Source of the DNA: Pseudomonas nitroreducens
GTDB taxonomy: Bacteria; Pseudomonadota; Gammaproteobacteria; Pseudomonadales; Pseudomonadaceae
Direction: 5' to 3'
NCBI RefSeq assembly: GCF_014204515.1
Contig: NZ_JACHLI010000006.1
Coordinates: 1-64,000, forward strand
DNA length: 64,000 nt
Below the pieces are notes generated by a model, which saw nothing but the letters and a program-made list of their open reading frames with translations, did no database searches and was not told the origin of the DNA. Below are positions 1 to 7,543 of the stretch, piece after piece. Every line of letters begins with the position of its first letter. Position 1 is the stretch's first letter. Position numbers and translations under genes: made by a program.

Positions 1-113
1 TCGGGGAAGCCCTTTTCTTCATCGATCTTGCGCCAGTATTCGGCGGGGAACTCCGCACAGAGAGCGCGTACGCCGTCACGGATGGCCTGGAGTTCGTCGT
101 TGTTGTGGTTCAT
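1..113 (-). CDS. Acyl-CoA dehydrogenase, N-terminal fragment (cut by window edge)
   Basis: Only the first 37 codons are present; the gene runs off the left edge. The N-terminus (MNHNNDELQAIRDGVRALC, then a PAEYWRK segment) is the usual opening helix of the acyl-CoA dehydrogenase family, FAD enzymes that introduce the alpha-beta double bond into acyl-CoA thioesters. The ATG at 111-113 is preceded by a GAGGAA ribosome site. It lies 75 bp downstream of the hydratase on the same strand, so the two probably form one acyl-CoA oxidation unit. The substrate cannot be told from this fragment. Confidence 0.75.
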   Translation of the reverse strand, partial: MNHNNDELQAIRDGVRALCAEFPAEYWRKIDEEKGFP

Positions 114-188
114 GGGGTTTCCTCTGGGGCAGCGCTGCCTGGGCGAGCGCGGGATTTCTTGTGTGTTGCTTTCGGATCGCCGGGGAGC

Positions 189-1016
189 TCAGTCGAACAG
201 CACGTCGGCGCGCTGGCACAGGCCGCTGCCATTGGCGGCCCACAGTTCGGCCACGCCGGGCTCGGTATGGCGGCCGCCGACGCGAAAGGTTTCCGGCGCG
301 ATCAGCGGGCGCACGCCGCGGAAGCTGAAGCGGCGCAGGCGCGCCAGCGGGTTGGCGCGGGCGAAGGCGGCGAGGCTCAGGGTGGCGGTCAGCGGGCCGT
401 GCACCACCAGGCCGGGGTAGCCCTCGCTGGCGGTGACATAGGGCCAGTCGTAGTGGATGCGGTGGGCGTTGAAGGTCACTGCCGAGTAGCGGAACAGCAG
501 GGTCGGATCGGGCGCGATGCTTTCCTCCCAGTCCGCCTGGGGCGTGGCTTCGCCTTCGCCCAGCTTGGGCGGCGAGGGCTCGCGGTAGACGATGTCCTGC
601 TCCTCGCGCAGGCACAGCTGGCGGCCCTGCCAGTACTCGTGGGCGAGGGTGACGAACAGCAGCGAACCGGTGCGTCCGGCCTTCTCGTCGATGCGCTCGA
701 TGCGCGTCTTGCGGAAGGCTTCGGCGCCGACCCGCAGCGGTTCGAGAAACTCCAGCCGGCCGCCGGCCCACATGCGGTTGCGCCCGTGGGCCGGCGGCAT
801 GAAGGTGCCCAGCGTCGGGTGGCCGTCCGGGCCCAGGCGATTGCCCGCCACCTGGTCGTTGAAGAAGCACCAGTGCCACAGCCACGGCAGTTCTTCACCA
901 TGGGCCGGCGCCGGTGCGCTGAAGGTCGCCGCGATGCGCTGCACGAGGTTGCGGCTGAGCTGGTCGTGTACTTCCTGGGTGCGCCCCAGCCATGCCGAGG
1001 GATCGAAGTCGGTCAT
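189..1016 (-). CDS. MaoC/FAS1-like acyl-CoA hydratase (mesaconyl-CoA hydratase type)
   Basis: 275 aa. The N-terminal half (about residues 1-140) resembles the FAS1-like dehydratase domain and the C-terminal half carries hot-dog hydratase features: a FNAHRIHYD segment followed by a GLVVHGPL turn, the Asp/His region typical of MaoC-type enoyl-CoA hydratases and of the mesaconyl-C4-CoA hydratase family. It should add water to, or remove it from, an enoyl/3-hydroxyacyl-CoA in the cytoplasm. The frame stays open far upstream, but it would run into the divergent regulator, so the ATG at 1014-1016 (MTDFDPSAWLG) is taken. It is transcribed toward the acyl-CoA dehydrogenase, which fits a two-step acyl-CoA pathway. 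Substrate unknown. Confidence 0.75.
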   Translation of the reverse strand: MTDFDPSAWLGRTQEVHDQLSRNLVQRIAATFSAPAPAHGEELPWLWHWCFFNDQVAGNRLGPDGHPTLGTFMPPAHGRNRMWAGGRLEFLEPLRVGAEAFRKTRIERIDEKAGRTGSLLFVTLAHEYWQGRQLCLREEQDIVYREPSPPKLGEGEATPQADWEESIAPDPTLLFRYSAVTFNAHRIHYDWPYVTASEGYPGLVVHGPLTATLSLAAFARANPLARLRRFSFRGVRPLIAPETFRVGGRHTEPGVAELWAANGSGLCQRADVLFD

Positions 1017-1208
1017 GCCGTGTATCCGCTTTGAGGGTGATGACCGGCATGATGCGGGCGCGTGCGCGGAGGGAGGAATTTGCTTTTGCCGAAGCCGGCT
1101 TGAAGCCCAGGCTAATACGCGCGGCGCCGGGCCGGTCACGCCCGGGTTCGATCTGTGATATCTGTAGGAACCAGACGACGACTCCCTCGGCCCTGCGGTG
1201 ATTGCCCC

Positions 1209-2219
1209 ATGTCGGCCCAGCCTCCAGCTCCGTTTTCCGTGCTCATCCTGGTCTTCCCGCACTACAACCTGGCGGCGACCAGTGCCTTCATCGATCCCTT
1301 CCGGGCAGCCAACTACCTGAGCGGGCATACCCAGTTCCACTGGGAGGTCGCCTCCATGGCCGGCGGCCCGGTGGTGGCGAGCAATGCCATGAGCACCGAC
1401 ACCCTGCCGCTGGCAGACGTGCCGGGTGTGCCCGACCTGGTCATGCTGTCCTCCAGCTGGAACCCGGAAACCCTGCACAGCCCGGCCCTCAGCGCAGCCC
1501 TGCGGCTGTGGGCGCGCGAGGGCGTGGTGCTTGGCGCGCTGGACACCGGCACCTACCTGCTGGCCGAGGCCGGTCTGCTCAACGGCAAGCGCGCCACCGG
1601 GCACTACGAGCACATCGATTCACTGAAGGAGCTTTACCCGGAGGTGGACATCTGCGAGGACATGCTGGTGATGGACGGCAAGCGCATCACCTGCTGCGGT
1701 GGTGCTGCCGCGGCCGACTGCGCGCTGCACATCATCCGCTCGCTGCACGGCGACACCCTGGCCAGCGAGATGGCGCGCTACCTGTTCCATGAGCGCCTGC
1801 GCCCGCTGGGTACCCAGCAGAACCCCGAGGCGCCGCAACCCCTGGGCAACACCGTGCCGGAGCTGGTCAAGCAGGCCATCCGCCTGATGGAACAGCACCT
1901 GGAGGAGGCCGTGCCGATCCCCGAGCTCTGCGCGCGCCTCGGCATCTCCCAGCGCCAGCTCGACCGGCTGTTCCAGCAGATCGTGCAGAAGAGCCCGGCG
2001 CTGTACTACCGCGATATCCGCCTGGATCGCGCCCGCTGCCTGGTGACCCAGACCGGCATGTCGCTGATGGAAATCGCCGTGGCCTCGGGCTTCGCCAACC
2101 AGTCGCACTTCAGCCGCATCTATCGCCAGCGCTTCGGCCTGACGCCACGCCAGGACCGCCTGGACGGGCGCATCCCGTTCGAGTTCCGCGCCTGGCCGAT
2201 GCACCAGATCACGCCCTGA
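1209..2219 (+). CDS. GlxA family transcriptional regulator (DJ-1/PfpI-like domain plus AraC HTH)
   Basis: 336 aa. Residues about 10-190 form a class I glutamine amidotransferase-like sensor domain (LDTGTYLLAEAGLL segment); residues about 220-330 form the double helix-turn-helix AraC domain ending in the FANQSHFSRIYRQRFG signature. GbdR, CdhR and SouR, which control glycine betaine, carnitine and sarcosine catabolism in pseudomonads, have this architecture. It stands between the divergent hydratase and the downstream quaternary-amine-like operon and very probably activates the latter with a pathway intermediate as inducer. An in-frame upstream start at 1155 exists, but the ATG at 1209 (MSAQPPAPFSVLILV) fits the family N-terminus better. 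No strong ribosome site is visible. Confidence 0.85.
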   Translation: MSAQPPAPFSVLILVFPHYNLAATSAFIDPFRAANYLSGHTQFHWEVASMAGGPVVASNAMSTDTLPLADVPGVPDLVMLSSSWNPETLHSPALSAALRLWAREGVVLGALDTGTYLLAEAGLLNGKRATGHYEHIDSLKELYPEVDICEDMLVMDGKRITCCGGAAAADCALHIIRSLHGDTLASEMARYLFHERLRPLGTQQNPEAPQPLGNTVPELVKQAIRLMEQHLEEAVPIPELCARLGISQRQLDRLFQQIVQKSPALYYRDIRLDRARCLVTQTGMSLMEIAVASGFANQSHFSRIYRQRFGLTPRQDRLDGRIPFEFRAWPMHQITP

Positions 2220-2235
2220 CGTTTCCCACCGCCCG

Positions 2236-2261
2236 GCCTGCCTGAGACCGCTCAGGCGGGC
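2236..2261 (+). terminator. GC-rich hairpin after the regulator
   Basis: An 11-bp stem (GCCTGCCTGAG pairing with CTCAGGCGGGC, one G-T pair, loop ACCG) begins 17 bp after the regulator stop. No T-run follows, so it may be a weak or Rho-assisted terminator, or a leader structure. The 2262-2458 leader of the operon that follows contains two copies of ACGACCAC (near 2335 and 2393), which could be regulator half-sites but are unproven. Confidence 0.4.
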
Positions 2262-2458
2262 GGCTGCGCCGTGGTCGCGCGCTGGCCGCGAAAGCTGATA
2301 CCGGGTCGCAAACGCGCCGCTCATATCCAAAAACGACCACGACCAGAAAAGAAAAAATCGCGGCGAATGCTGCACATTTGCCGCTCCGCGCAACGACCAC
2401 TATCGGCCCCGGACAAGAACACAAACCGAAGAAAATCTTGTACGGGAAGGCCGCTGAT

Positions 2459-3601
2459 ATGTCTGAAGTCATCTCGAAGGACCAGCTCCAGAGTATTGCC
2501 CGGGGCTACCACCCCGACCCGCTGCTGTCGCAGTCCCTGCGCAAGGAAGCCTACGTCGAGCCGCAGTGGTTCGGCCTGGACGAGCAGCAGATCATCGCCC
2601 GCTCCTGGCAGTGGGTCTGCCATGTGGAGAAGGTCCGCGAGCCGGGCAGCTACACCACCTGCGAAATCGCCGGCAACCCGATCGCCGTGGTGCGCGACCA
2701 GGACGGCCAGCTGCGGGCCTTCTACAACGTCTGCAAGCACCGCGCGCATCCGGTGCTGAGCGGCGAGGGCAAGGTCAAGCGCATCATCTGCCCCTACCAC
2801 TCCTGGTGCTACGGCCTCAACGGCCAGCTCACCGGCGCGCCCCATGTCGGCGTCCTGAAGGAGTTCGACAAGGGCGAGATCCACCTGAGCCCGGTGCAGG
2901 TCGAGGAGTTCTGCGGCTTCATCTTCGTCAACCTCGACCCCGCCGCGCGGCCGCTGCGCGAGCAGTCCGGCGAGCTGCAGGAGGAGGTGCTGCGCTGGGC
3001 GCCGGACGTGGCCAACCTGACCTTCGGCCACCGCCTGACCTACAGCATCAAGTCGAACTGGAAGAACGTCGTCGACAACTTCCTCGAGTGCTACCACTGC
3101 CCGACGGCGCACAAGGACTTCTGCACCCTGGTGGACATGGACACCTACCGCGTGCAGACCCACGGCATCTACTCCAGCCACATGGCCGAGGCCGGCAACG
3201 GGCAGAACAGCGCCTACGACACCTCTCAGGCCAAGGTGCGCACCCATGCGGTGTGGTGGCTTTGGCCCAACACCTGCCTGATGCGCTACCCCGGGCGCAG
3301 CTCGATGATCGTCCTGCACATCATCCCCGCCGGCCCCGACCTGACCTACGAGACCTACGACTTCTTCCTCGAAACCCCCGAGGCCAACGAGATGGAGCGC
3401 GAGGCCATCCGCTACCTCGACGAGGTGCTGCAGGTGGAGGACATCGCCCTGGTGGAGAACGTCCAGCGCGGCATGCGCACGCCGGCCTTCGAGCAGGGGC
3501 GGATCGTCACCGACCCCAATGGCTCGGGCAAGTCCGAACACGCGCTGCACCACTTCCACGGGCTGGTGCTGGATGCCTATCGCAAGGGCGCCGGGCTATG
3601 A
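2459..3601 (+). CDS. Rieske non-heme iron oxygenase, alpha subunit (CntA/GbcA-like)
   Basis: 380 aa. The Rieske [2Fe-2S] ligands are C92-x-H94 and C111-x2-H114. The catalytic iron ligands are H213, H218 and probably D328, set in NFLECYHCPTAH and VEDIALVENVQRGM. The position bridging the two metal centres is Glu210 (three residues before H213) rather than the Asp of naphthalene dioxygenase; a Glu here is reported for carnitine monooxygenase CntA. Length and motifs fit the quaternary-amine oxygenases (CntA, GbcA, stachydrine demethylase), which cleave C-N bonds or remove N-methyl groups. The ATG at 2459 has a GGGAAGG site. It is the first gene of the operon; its likely electron donor is the reductase at 8536-9489. 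Exact substrate inferred only. Confidence 0.85.
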   Translation: MSEVISKDQLQSIARGYHPDPLLSQSLRKEAYVEPQWFGLDEQQIIARSWQWVCHVEKVREPGSYTTCEIAGNPIAVVRDQDGQLRAFYNVCKHRAHPVLSGEGKVKRIICPYHSWCYGLNGQLTGAPHVGVLKEFDKGEIHLSPVQVEEFCGFIFVNLDPAARPLREQSGELQEEVLRWAPDVANLTFGHRLTYSIKSNWKNVVDNFLECYHCPTAHKDFCTLVDMDTYRVQTHGIYSSHMAEAGNGQNSAYDTSQAKVRTHAVWWLWPNTCLMRYPGRSSMIVLHIIPAGPDLTYETYDFFLETPEANEMEREAIRYLDEVLQVEDIALVENVQRGMRTPAFEQGRIVTDPNGSGKSEHALHHFHGLVLDAYRKGAGL

Positions 3602-3625
3602 GCCGGGCTATGAGTCGGGCCATGA
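3590..3625 (+). repeat. Triplicated 12-bp unit carrying three in-frame start codons
   Basis: Three consecutive 12-bp units (GCCGGGCTATGA, GCCGGGCTATGA, GTCGGGCCATGA) span the Rieske stop and the SDR start. Each contains ATG, at 3598, 3610 and 3622, in one frame, so the SDR could begin MSRAMSRAMSG, MSRAMSG or MSG. The first ATG overlaps the upstream stop as ATGA. Confidence 0.85.
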
Positions 3626-4377
3626 GCGGCGCACTGGAAGGGAAGGTCGCCTTGGTCAGCGGCGGCCTCGGCGGGATCGGACAGGCAATCTGCGCGCGCT
3701 TCGTCAGGGAAGGCGCGACGGTGTTCGCCGCTGACCTGCGCGAGTCCGCCAGCGTGCCGGGAGCGCGCTTCATCGAACTCGACGTGAGCAGCGAAGCGAG
3801 CGTGCGCCGGGCCATGGCGAGTGTGCAGGAGCAGGCCGACCAGCTGGACATCCTGGTCAACGCCGCCGGCATCGAGATCGAGAAGACCATCGAGCAGACC
3901 AGCCTGGAGGACTGGAACCGGGTGTTCGCGGTGAACGTCACCGGCACCTTCCTCGTCTCGAAGTTCGCCCTGCCGCTGCTGCGCCGGAGCGGCTCGGCGA
4001 GCATCGTCAACTTCGGCTCCTACGACGGCTTCATCGCCGATCCCGGCCTGGCTGCCTACTGCGCCAGCAAGGGCGCGGTGCATGCGCTGACCCGCGCCAT
4101 GGCCTGCGACCACGGCCCCGAGGGCATCCGCGTCAACGCCATCTGCCCCGGCTACATCGACACGCCGATGCTGCGCAGTTTCTTCCGCGACCACGGCGAC
4201 ATCCACAGCCTGGAAGCGGCGGTGCGCGACGTGCACCCGGTGCGCCGCTACGGCACCCCGGAGGACGTCGCCAACCTGGTCAACTGGCTCGGCAGCGACG
4301 AAGCCCGCTATGCCTCCGGGCAGTTGTGGGTGCTCGACGGCGGGCTGACCGCCCAGGTGCAGCAGATGCGCCTCTGA
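3598..4377 (+). CDS. SDR family NAD(P)-dependent oxidoreductase (first paralogue)
   Basis: 259 aa from the first ATG, 251 from the third. Classical short-chain dehydrogenase: cofactor motif SGGLGGIGQ near the N-terminus, NAAG, the catalytic Ser in NFGSYDGF, and YCASK as the Tyr-x3-Lys pair. It should oxidise or reduce an alcohol/ketone in the cytoplasm. The first start overlaps the Rieske stop by ATGA and has AAGGG upstream, supporting translational coupling. It resembles the second SDR in this operon (6785-7543), for example both have an xEK-x2-xQTS-xEDW stretch, so the pair looks like an ancient duplication. Substrate unknown; an intermediate with a hydroxyl group is likely. Confidence 0.85.
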   Translation: MSRAMSRAMSGALEGKVALVSGGLGGIGQAICARFVREGATVFAADLRESASVPGARFIELDVSSEASVRRAMASVQEQADQLDILVNAAGIEIEKTIEQTSLEDWNRVFAVNVTGTFLVSKFALPLLRRSGSASIVNFGSYDGFIADPGLAAYCASKGAVHALTRAMACDHGPEGIRVNAICPGYIDTPMLRSFFRDHGDIHSLEAAVRDVHPVRRYGTPEDVANLVNWLGSDEARYASGQLWVLDGGLTAQVQQMRL

Positions 4378-4414
4378 AAACGACCGCCCAACCAATGAAA
4401 CTGTGAGAGCGACC

Positions 4415-5344
4415 ATGCCCAAGTCCGTCATCATCACCTGCGCCTCCACCGGTGGCGTGCACACCCCGACCATGTCGGAATACCTGCCGATCACCCCTGA
4501 TGAGATCGCCCAGTCCTCCATTGAGGCCGCCGAGGCCGGCGCGTCGATCATCCACCTGCATGCGCGCCACCCGCAGACCGGCAAGCCCGATCCGCGCCCG
4601 GAGCTGTTCCGCGATTTCATGGGGCAGATCAAGGGCCGCAGCGACGCGGTGCTCAACGTCTCCACCGGCGGCGGCCTGGGCATGACCCGCGAGGAGCGGC
4701 TGCGCGCGGCGGTCAGCCTGAGCCCGGAAATGGCCTCGCTGAACGTCGGCTCGATGAACTTCGGCATCTTCCCGATGAAGGCCAAGCACTCCACCTGGAA
4801 GCACGACTGGGAGCCGGCCTTCCTCGACAGCACCCGCGACTTCATCTTCCGCAACACCTTCACCGACATCGAATACATCGTGAAGGAACTGGGCGAGGGA
4901 CACGGCACCCGCTTCGAGTTCGAGTGCTACGACCTGGGCCATCTCTACAACCTCGCCTGGGTCATCGACCAGGGCTGGATCAAGCCGCCGTTCTTCGTGC
5001 AGATGGTGTTCGGCGTGCTCGGTGGTGTCGGCGCCGACCTCGACAACCTGATGCACATGCACACCATCGCCCACAAGCTGTTCGGCCAGGACTACGAGTG
5101 GTCGGTGCTGGCTGCCGGCAAGAACCAGATGCAGTTCGCCACCCAGGCCGTGCTGCTGGGCGGCAACCTGCGTGTGGGCCTGGAAGACAGCCTCTACATC
5201 GGCCCCGGCGAGCAGGCGACCAGCAACGCCCAGCAGGTGCTGAAGATCCGCTCCATCGTCGAAAACCTCGGCCTGAAGGTCGCCACCCCCGCCGAAGCCC
5301 GTACGCGCCTCGGGCTCAAGGGCGGCGACAAGGTCGAGTTCTGA
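4415..5344 (+). CDS. BKACE family beta-keto acid cleavage enzyme (DUF849)
   Basis: 309 aa. The metal-binding pair is H47-x-H49 in IIHLHARHP, and the FECYDLGHL and LLGGNLRVGLED segments are typical of this TIM-barrel family. BKACE enzymes condense a beta-keto acid with acetyl-CoA and split it to acetoacetate and a new acyl-CoA; CdhC does this to 3-dehydrocarnitine, releasing betainyl-CoA. The sequence seems to belong to a different BKACE subgroup from CdhC as I remember it, so the beta-keto acid may differ. The ATG at 4415 is chosen over the in-frame GTG at 4403; GAGAG lies just upstream. It sits with a 3-hydroxyacid dehydrogenase and a thioesterase, the two enzymes needed before and after it. 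Confidence 0.85.
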   Translation: MPKSVIITCASTGGVHTPTMSEYLPITPDEIAQSSIEAAEAGASIIHLHARHPQTGKPDPRPELFRDFMGQIKGRSDAVLNVSTGGGLGMTREERLRAAVSLSPEMASLNVGSMNFGIFPMKAKHSTWKHDWEPAFLDSTRDFIFRNTFTDIEYIVKELGEGHGTRFEFECYDLGHLYNLAWVIDQGWIKPPFFVQMVFGVLGGVGADLDNLMHMHTIAHKLFGQDYEWSVLAAGKNQMQFATQAVLLGGNLRVGLEDSLYIGPGEQATSNAQQVLKIRSIVENLGLKVATPAEARTRLGLKGGDKVEF

Positions 5345-5357
5345 GGAGGCGATTGCC

Positions 5358-6779
5358 ATGCACACCCGAATGCTGATCGACGGTGAACAGGTGACGGGCG
5401 AGGGCGCGGCCCTGCAGGTCATCGATCCCGCCAGCGGCGAGATCATCGCCCAGGTCCACGAGGCCAGCGCGCAGCAGGTGGACGCGGCGGTCCGTGCGGC
5501 TGAACAGGCTTTCCTGAGCTACGGCCGCACCACGCCGGCCGAACGCTCGGCGCTGCTGCTGCAGATCGCCGAGGTCATCCAGGCCAACGCGCCGGAGCTG
5601 GCCGCGCTGGAGAGTGTCAACGCCGGCAAGCCCTGGCCTTCGGCGCTGGACGACGAGATGCCGCTGACCCTGGATAGCTTCCGCTTCTTCGCGGGCGCCG
5701 CCCGCACCCAGGCCGGTGTCGCGGCGGGGGAATACGTGGCGGGGCACACCAGCCTGATCCGTCGCGATCCCATCGGGCCGATAGCCGCCATCGCGCCGTG
5801 GAACTACCCGCTGATGATGGCCGCGTGGAAGCTCGCGGCGCCGCTGGCGGCCGGCTGCACGGTGGTGCTCAAGCCGTCCGAGCTCACGCCGCTGTCCACG
5901 CTGCGCCTGGCTGAATTACTGCAGGACGTGGTGCCCAGGGGCGTGGTGAATGTGATCCATGGCAGGGGAGCGAGTATCGGTGATCGTCTTGTCAATGCTG
6001 CGGGCGTGGAAGGTGTCAGCGTCACCGGTTCGCCCGCCACCGGAGCCGCGGCGATGCGCGCCGCCGCGCAGCAGTTGCGCCAGGTCCATCTGGAACTGGG
6101 TGGCAAGGCGCCGGTGATCGTCTACGCCGATGCGGATATCGGCAAACTGGTGGCGACCCTGCGCGCCACCGCCTTCTTCAACGCCGGCCAGGATTGCGCG
6201 CAACCGTGCCGCCTGCTGGTGGCCGACGCCATCTACGAGCGGGTAGTCGCCGAACTGGCCGACGCCGTGGCCTCGATCCGCGTGGGCGCACCCCGCGAGG
6301 CGGGTACCGAGATGGGCCCGCTGATCAGCGCCGCGCACCGTCAGCGCGTGGCCGGCTTCGTCGAGCGGGCGCGGGGCAGGGCGGAGGTGGTCACCGGCGG
6401 TTACGCCGAGGATCGCCCCGGCTTCTTCTACCGCCCAACCGTGGTGGCGAACGTCGACAACGACGCGGAAATCGCCACCCAGGAACTGTTCGGCCCGGTG
6501 ATCAGCGTGTCGCGGTTCCGCGCCGACGAGGACCCGCTGGCGATTGCCAATGCCGGACGCTACGGCCTGGCTTCCTCGGTCTGGACCCGCGACAGCGCGC
6601 GGGCGATGAGCGCCACCAGCCAGCTGCGCTATGGCTTCACCTGGGTCAACACCCACGGCGTGGCCACGCCGGAAATGCCCTGGGCGGCGATGAAGGGCTC
6701 GGGCCACGGCTGCGATATGTCGGTGTTCGCCCTGGATGCCTACACCGCGGTACGCCACGTCATGTTCGCGCACGGGTGA
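5358..6779 (+). CDS. NAD(P)-dependent aldehyde dehydrogenase (betaine/aminobutyraldehyde type)
   Basis: 473 aa, full family length. Catalytic Cys280 lies in FFNAGQDCAQPCR and the general base Glu246 in HLELGGKAP; PWNYPL and the ELFGPV motif are present. The NAGQDC form of the active site is seen in gamma-aminobutyraldehyde and related amino-aldehyde dehydrogenases. In this operon it could oxidise the aldehyde left when a Rieske enzyme splits a C-N bond: malic semialdehyde to malate if the substrate is carnitine, or an analogous aldehyde. The start ATG at 5358 follows GGAGGCG and lies 13 bp after the BKACE stop. Confidence 0.87.
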   Translation: MHTRMLIDGEQVTGEGAALQVIDPASGEIIAQVHEASAQQVDAAVRAAEQAFLSYGRTTPAERSALLLQIAEVIQANAPELAALESVNAGKPWPSALDDEMPLTLDSFRFFAGAARTQAGVAAGEYVAGHTSLIRRDPIGPIAAIAPWNYPLMMAAWKLAAPLAAGCTVVLKPSELTPLSTLRLAELLQDVVPRGVVNVIHGRGASIGDRLVNAAGVEGVSVTGSPATGAAAMRAAAQQLRQVHLELGGKAPVIVYADADIGKLVATLRATAFFNAGQDCAQPCRLLVADAIYERVVAELADAVASIRVGAPREAGTEMGPLISAAHRQRVAGFVERARGRAEVVTGGYAEDRPGFFYRPTVVANVDNDAEIATQELFGPVISVSRFRADEDPLAIANAGRYGLASSVWTRDSARAMSATSQLRYGFTWVNTHGVATPEMPWAAMKGSGHGCDMSVFALDAYTAVRHVMFAHG

Positions 6780-6784
6780 AGGCC

Positions 6785-7543
6785 ATGACGGACAACAGAA
6801 AAGACATCGTGATCGTCACCGGCGGCGGCCGCGGGATCGGCCGCGCCATCGTCGAGCAGTTTCTCGCGCAGGGCGCGCAGGTCGCCAGCTGCGGGCGTGG
6901 CGAGCGGCCAATGGACCTGCCCGAAACGGTGCTGTGGGTGCAGGCCGACGTAGCGCAGAGCGCGCAGGCCGAGCGCGTGCTGCAGCAGACCATCGAGCAT
7001 CTGGGCGTGCCCAGCGTACTGGTCAACAACGCCGGCGTGCAGGTGGAGAAAGCCCTCGACCAGACCTCCGACGAGGACTGGGAGCAGGTGATGGGCGTCA
7101 ATGCGCGCGGCACCTTCAACTTTTGCCGCGCGGTGCTGCCAGTCATGGCGGAGCGGGGCGGCAGCATCGTCAACCTCGGCTCGATTTCCGGCCTGCACGC
7201 CGACCCCGGCATGGCGCTGTACAACGCCTCGAAAGCCTTCGTCCACGGCCTGACCCGTTCCATCGCGGTGGACCATGGCCCGCGCGTGCGCTGCAACGCG
7301 GTATGCCCCGGCTGGATCATGACGGCCATGGCCGAGGACGGTTTCGCCCAGGCCCGTGATCCGCAGAAAGCCAAGGCCGATGCCCTCGCGCGGCATGCCG
7401 CCGGGCGCTTCGGCCGGCCCGAGGACGTCGCCGGGCTGGTGGCCTGGCTCGCCTCTGATCAGGCCGCCTTCGTCACCGGCCAGTGCTATGTCATCGACGG
7501 CGGCCTGACCGCCGCTTCCCCCCTGCAACCGAGGTTCTTCTGA
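6785..7543 (+). CDS. SDR family NAD(P)-dependent oxidoreductase (second paralogue)
   Basis: 252 aa. It has the cofactor motif TGGGRGIGR, NNAG, the catalytic Ser in NLGSISG and YNASK (Tyr-x3-Lys), with the C-terminal YVIDGG end of the FabG-like SDRs. Start at ATG 6785, five bp after the aldehyde dehydrogenase stop, with GTGAAGG as ribosome site. It is a diverged paralogue of the SDR at 3598-4377. Two such dehydrogenases in one catabolic operon may handle two stereoisomers or two successive alcohols; that is inference. Confidence 0.85.
   Translation: MTDNRKDIVIVTGGGRGIGRAIVEQFLAQGAQVASCGRGERPMDLPETVLWVQADVAQSAQAERVLQQTIEHLGVPSVLVNNAGVQVEKALDQTSDEDWEQVMGVNARGTFNFCRAVLPVMAERGGSIVNLGSISGLHADPGMALYNASKAFVHGLTRSIAVDHGPRVRCNAVCPGWIMTAMAEDGFAQARDPQKAKADALARHAAGRFGRPEDVAGLVAWLASDQAAFVTGQCYVIDGGLTAASPLQPRFF

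Noticed and set aside
2236..2261. Hairpin considered as a riboswitch expression platform
   Set aside because: No conserved aptamer architecture is visible; a plain stem-loop after the regulator gene explains it.
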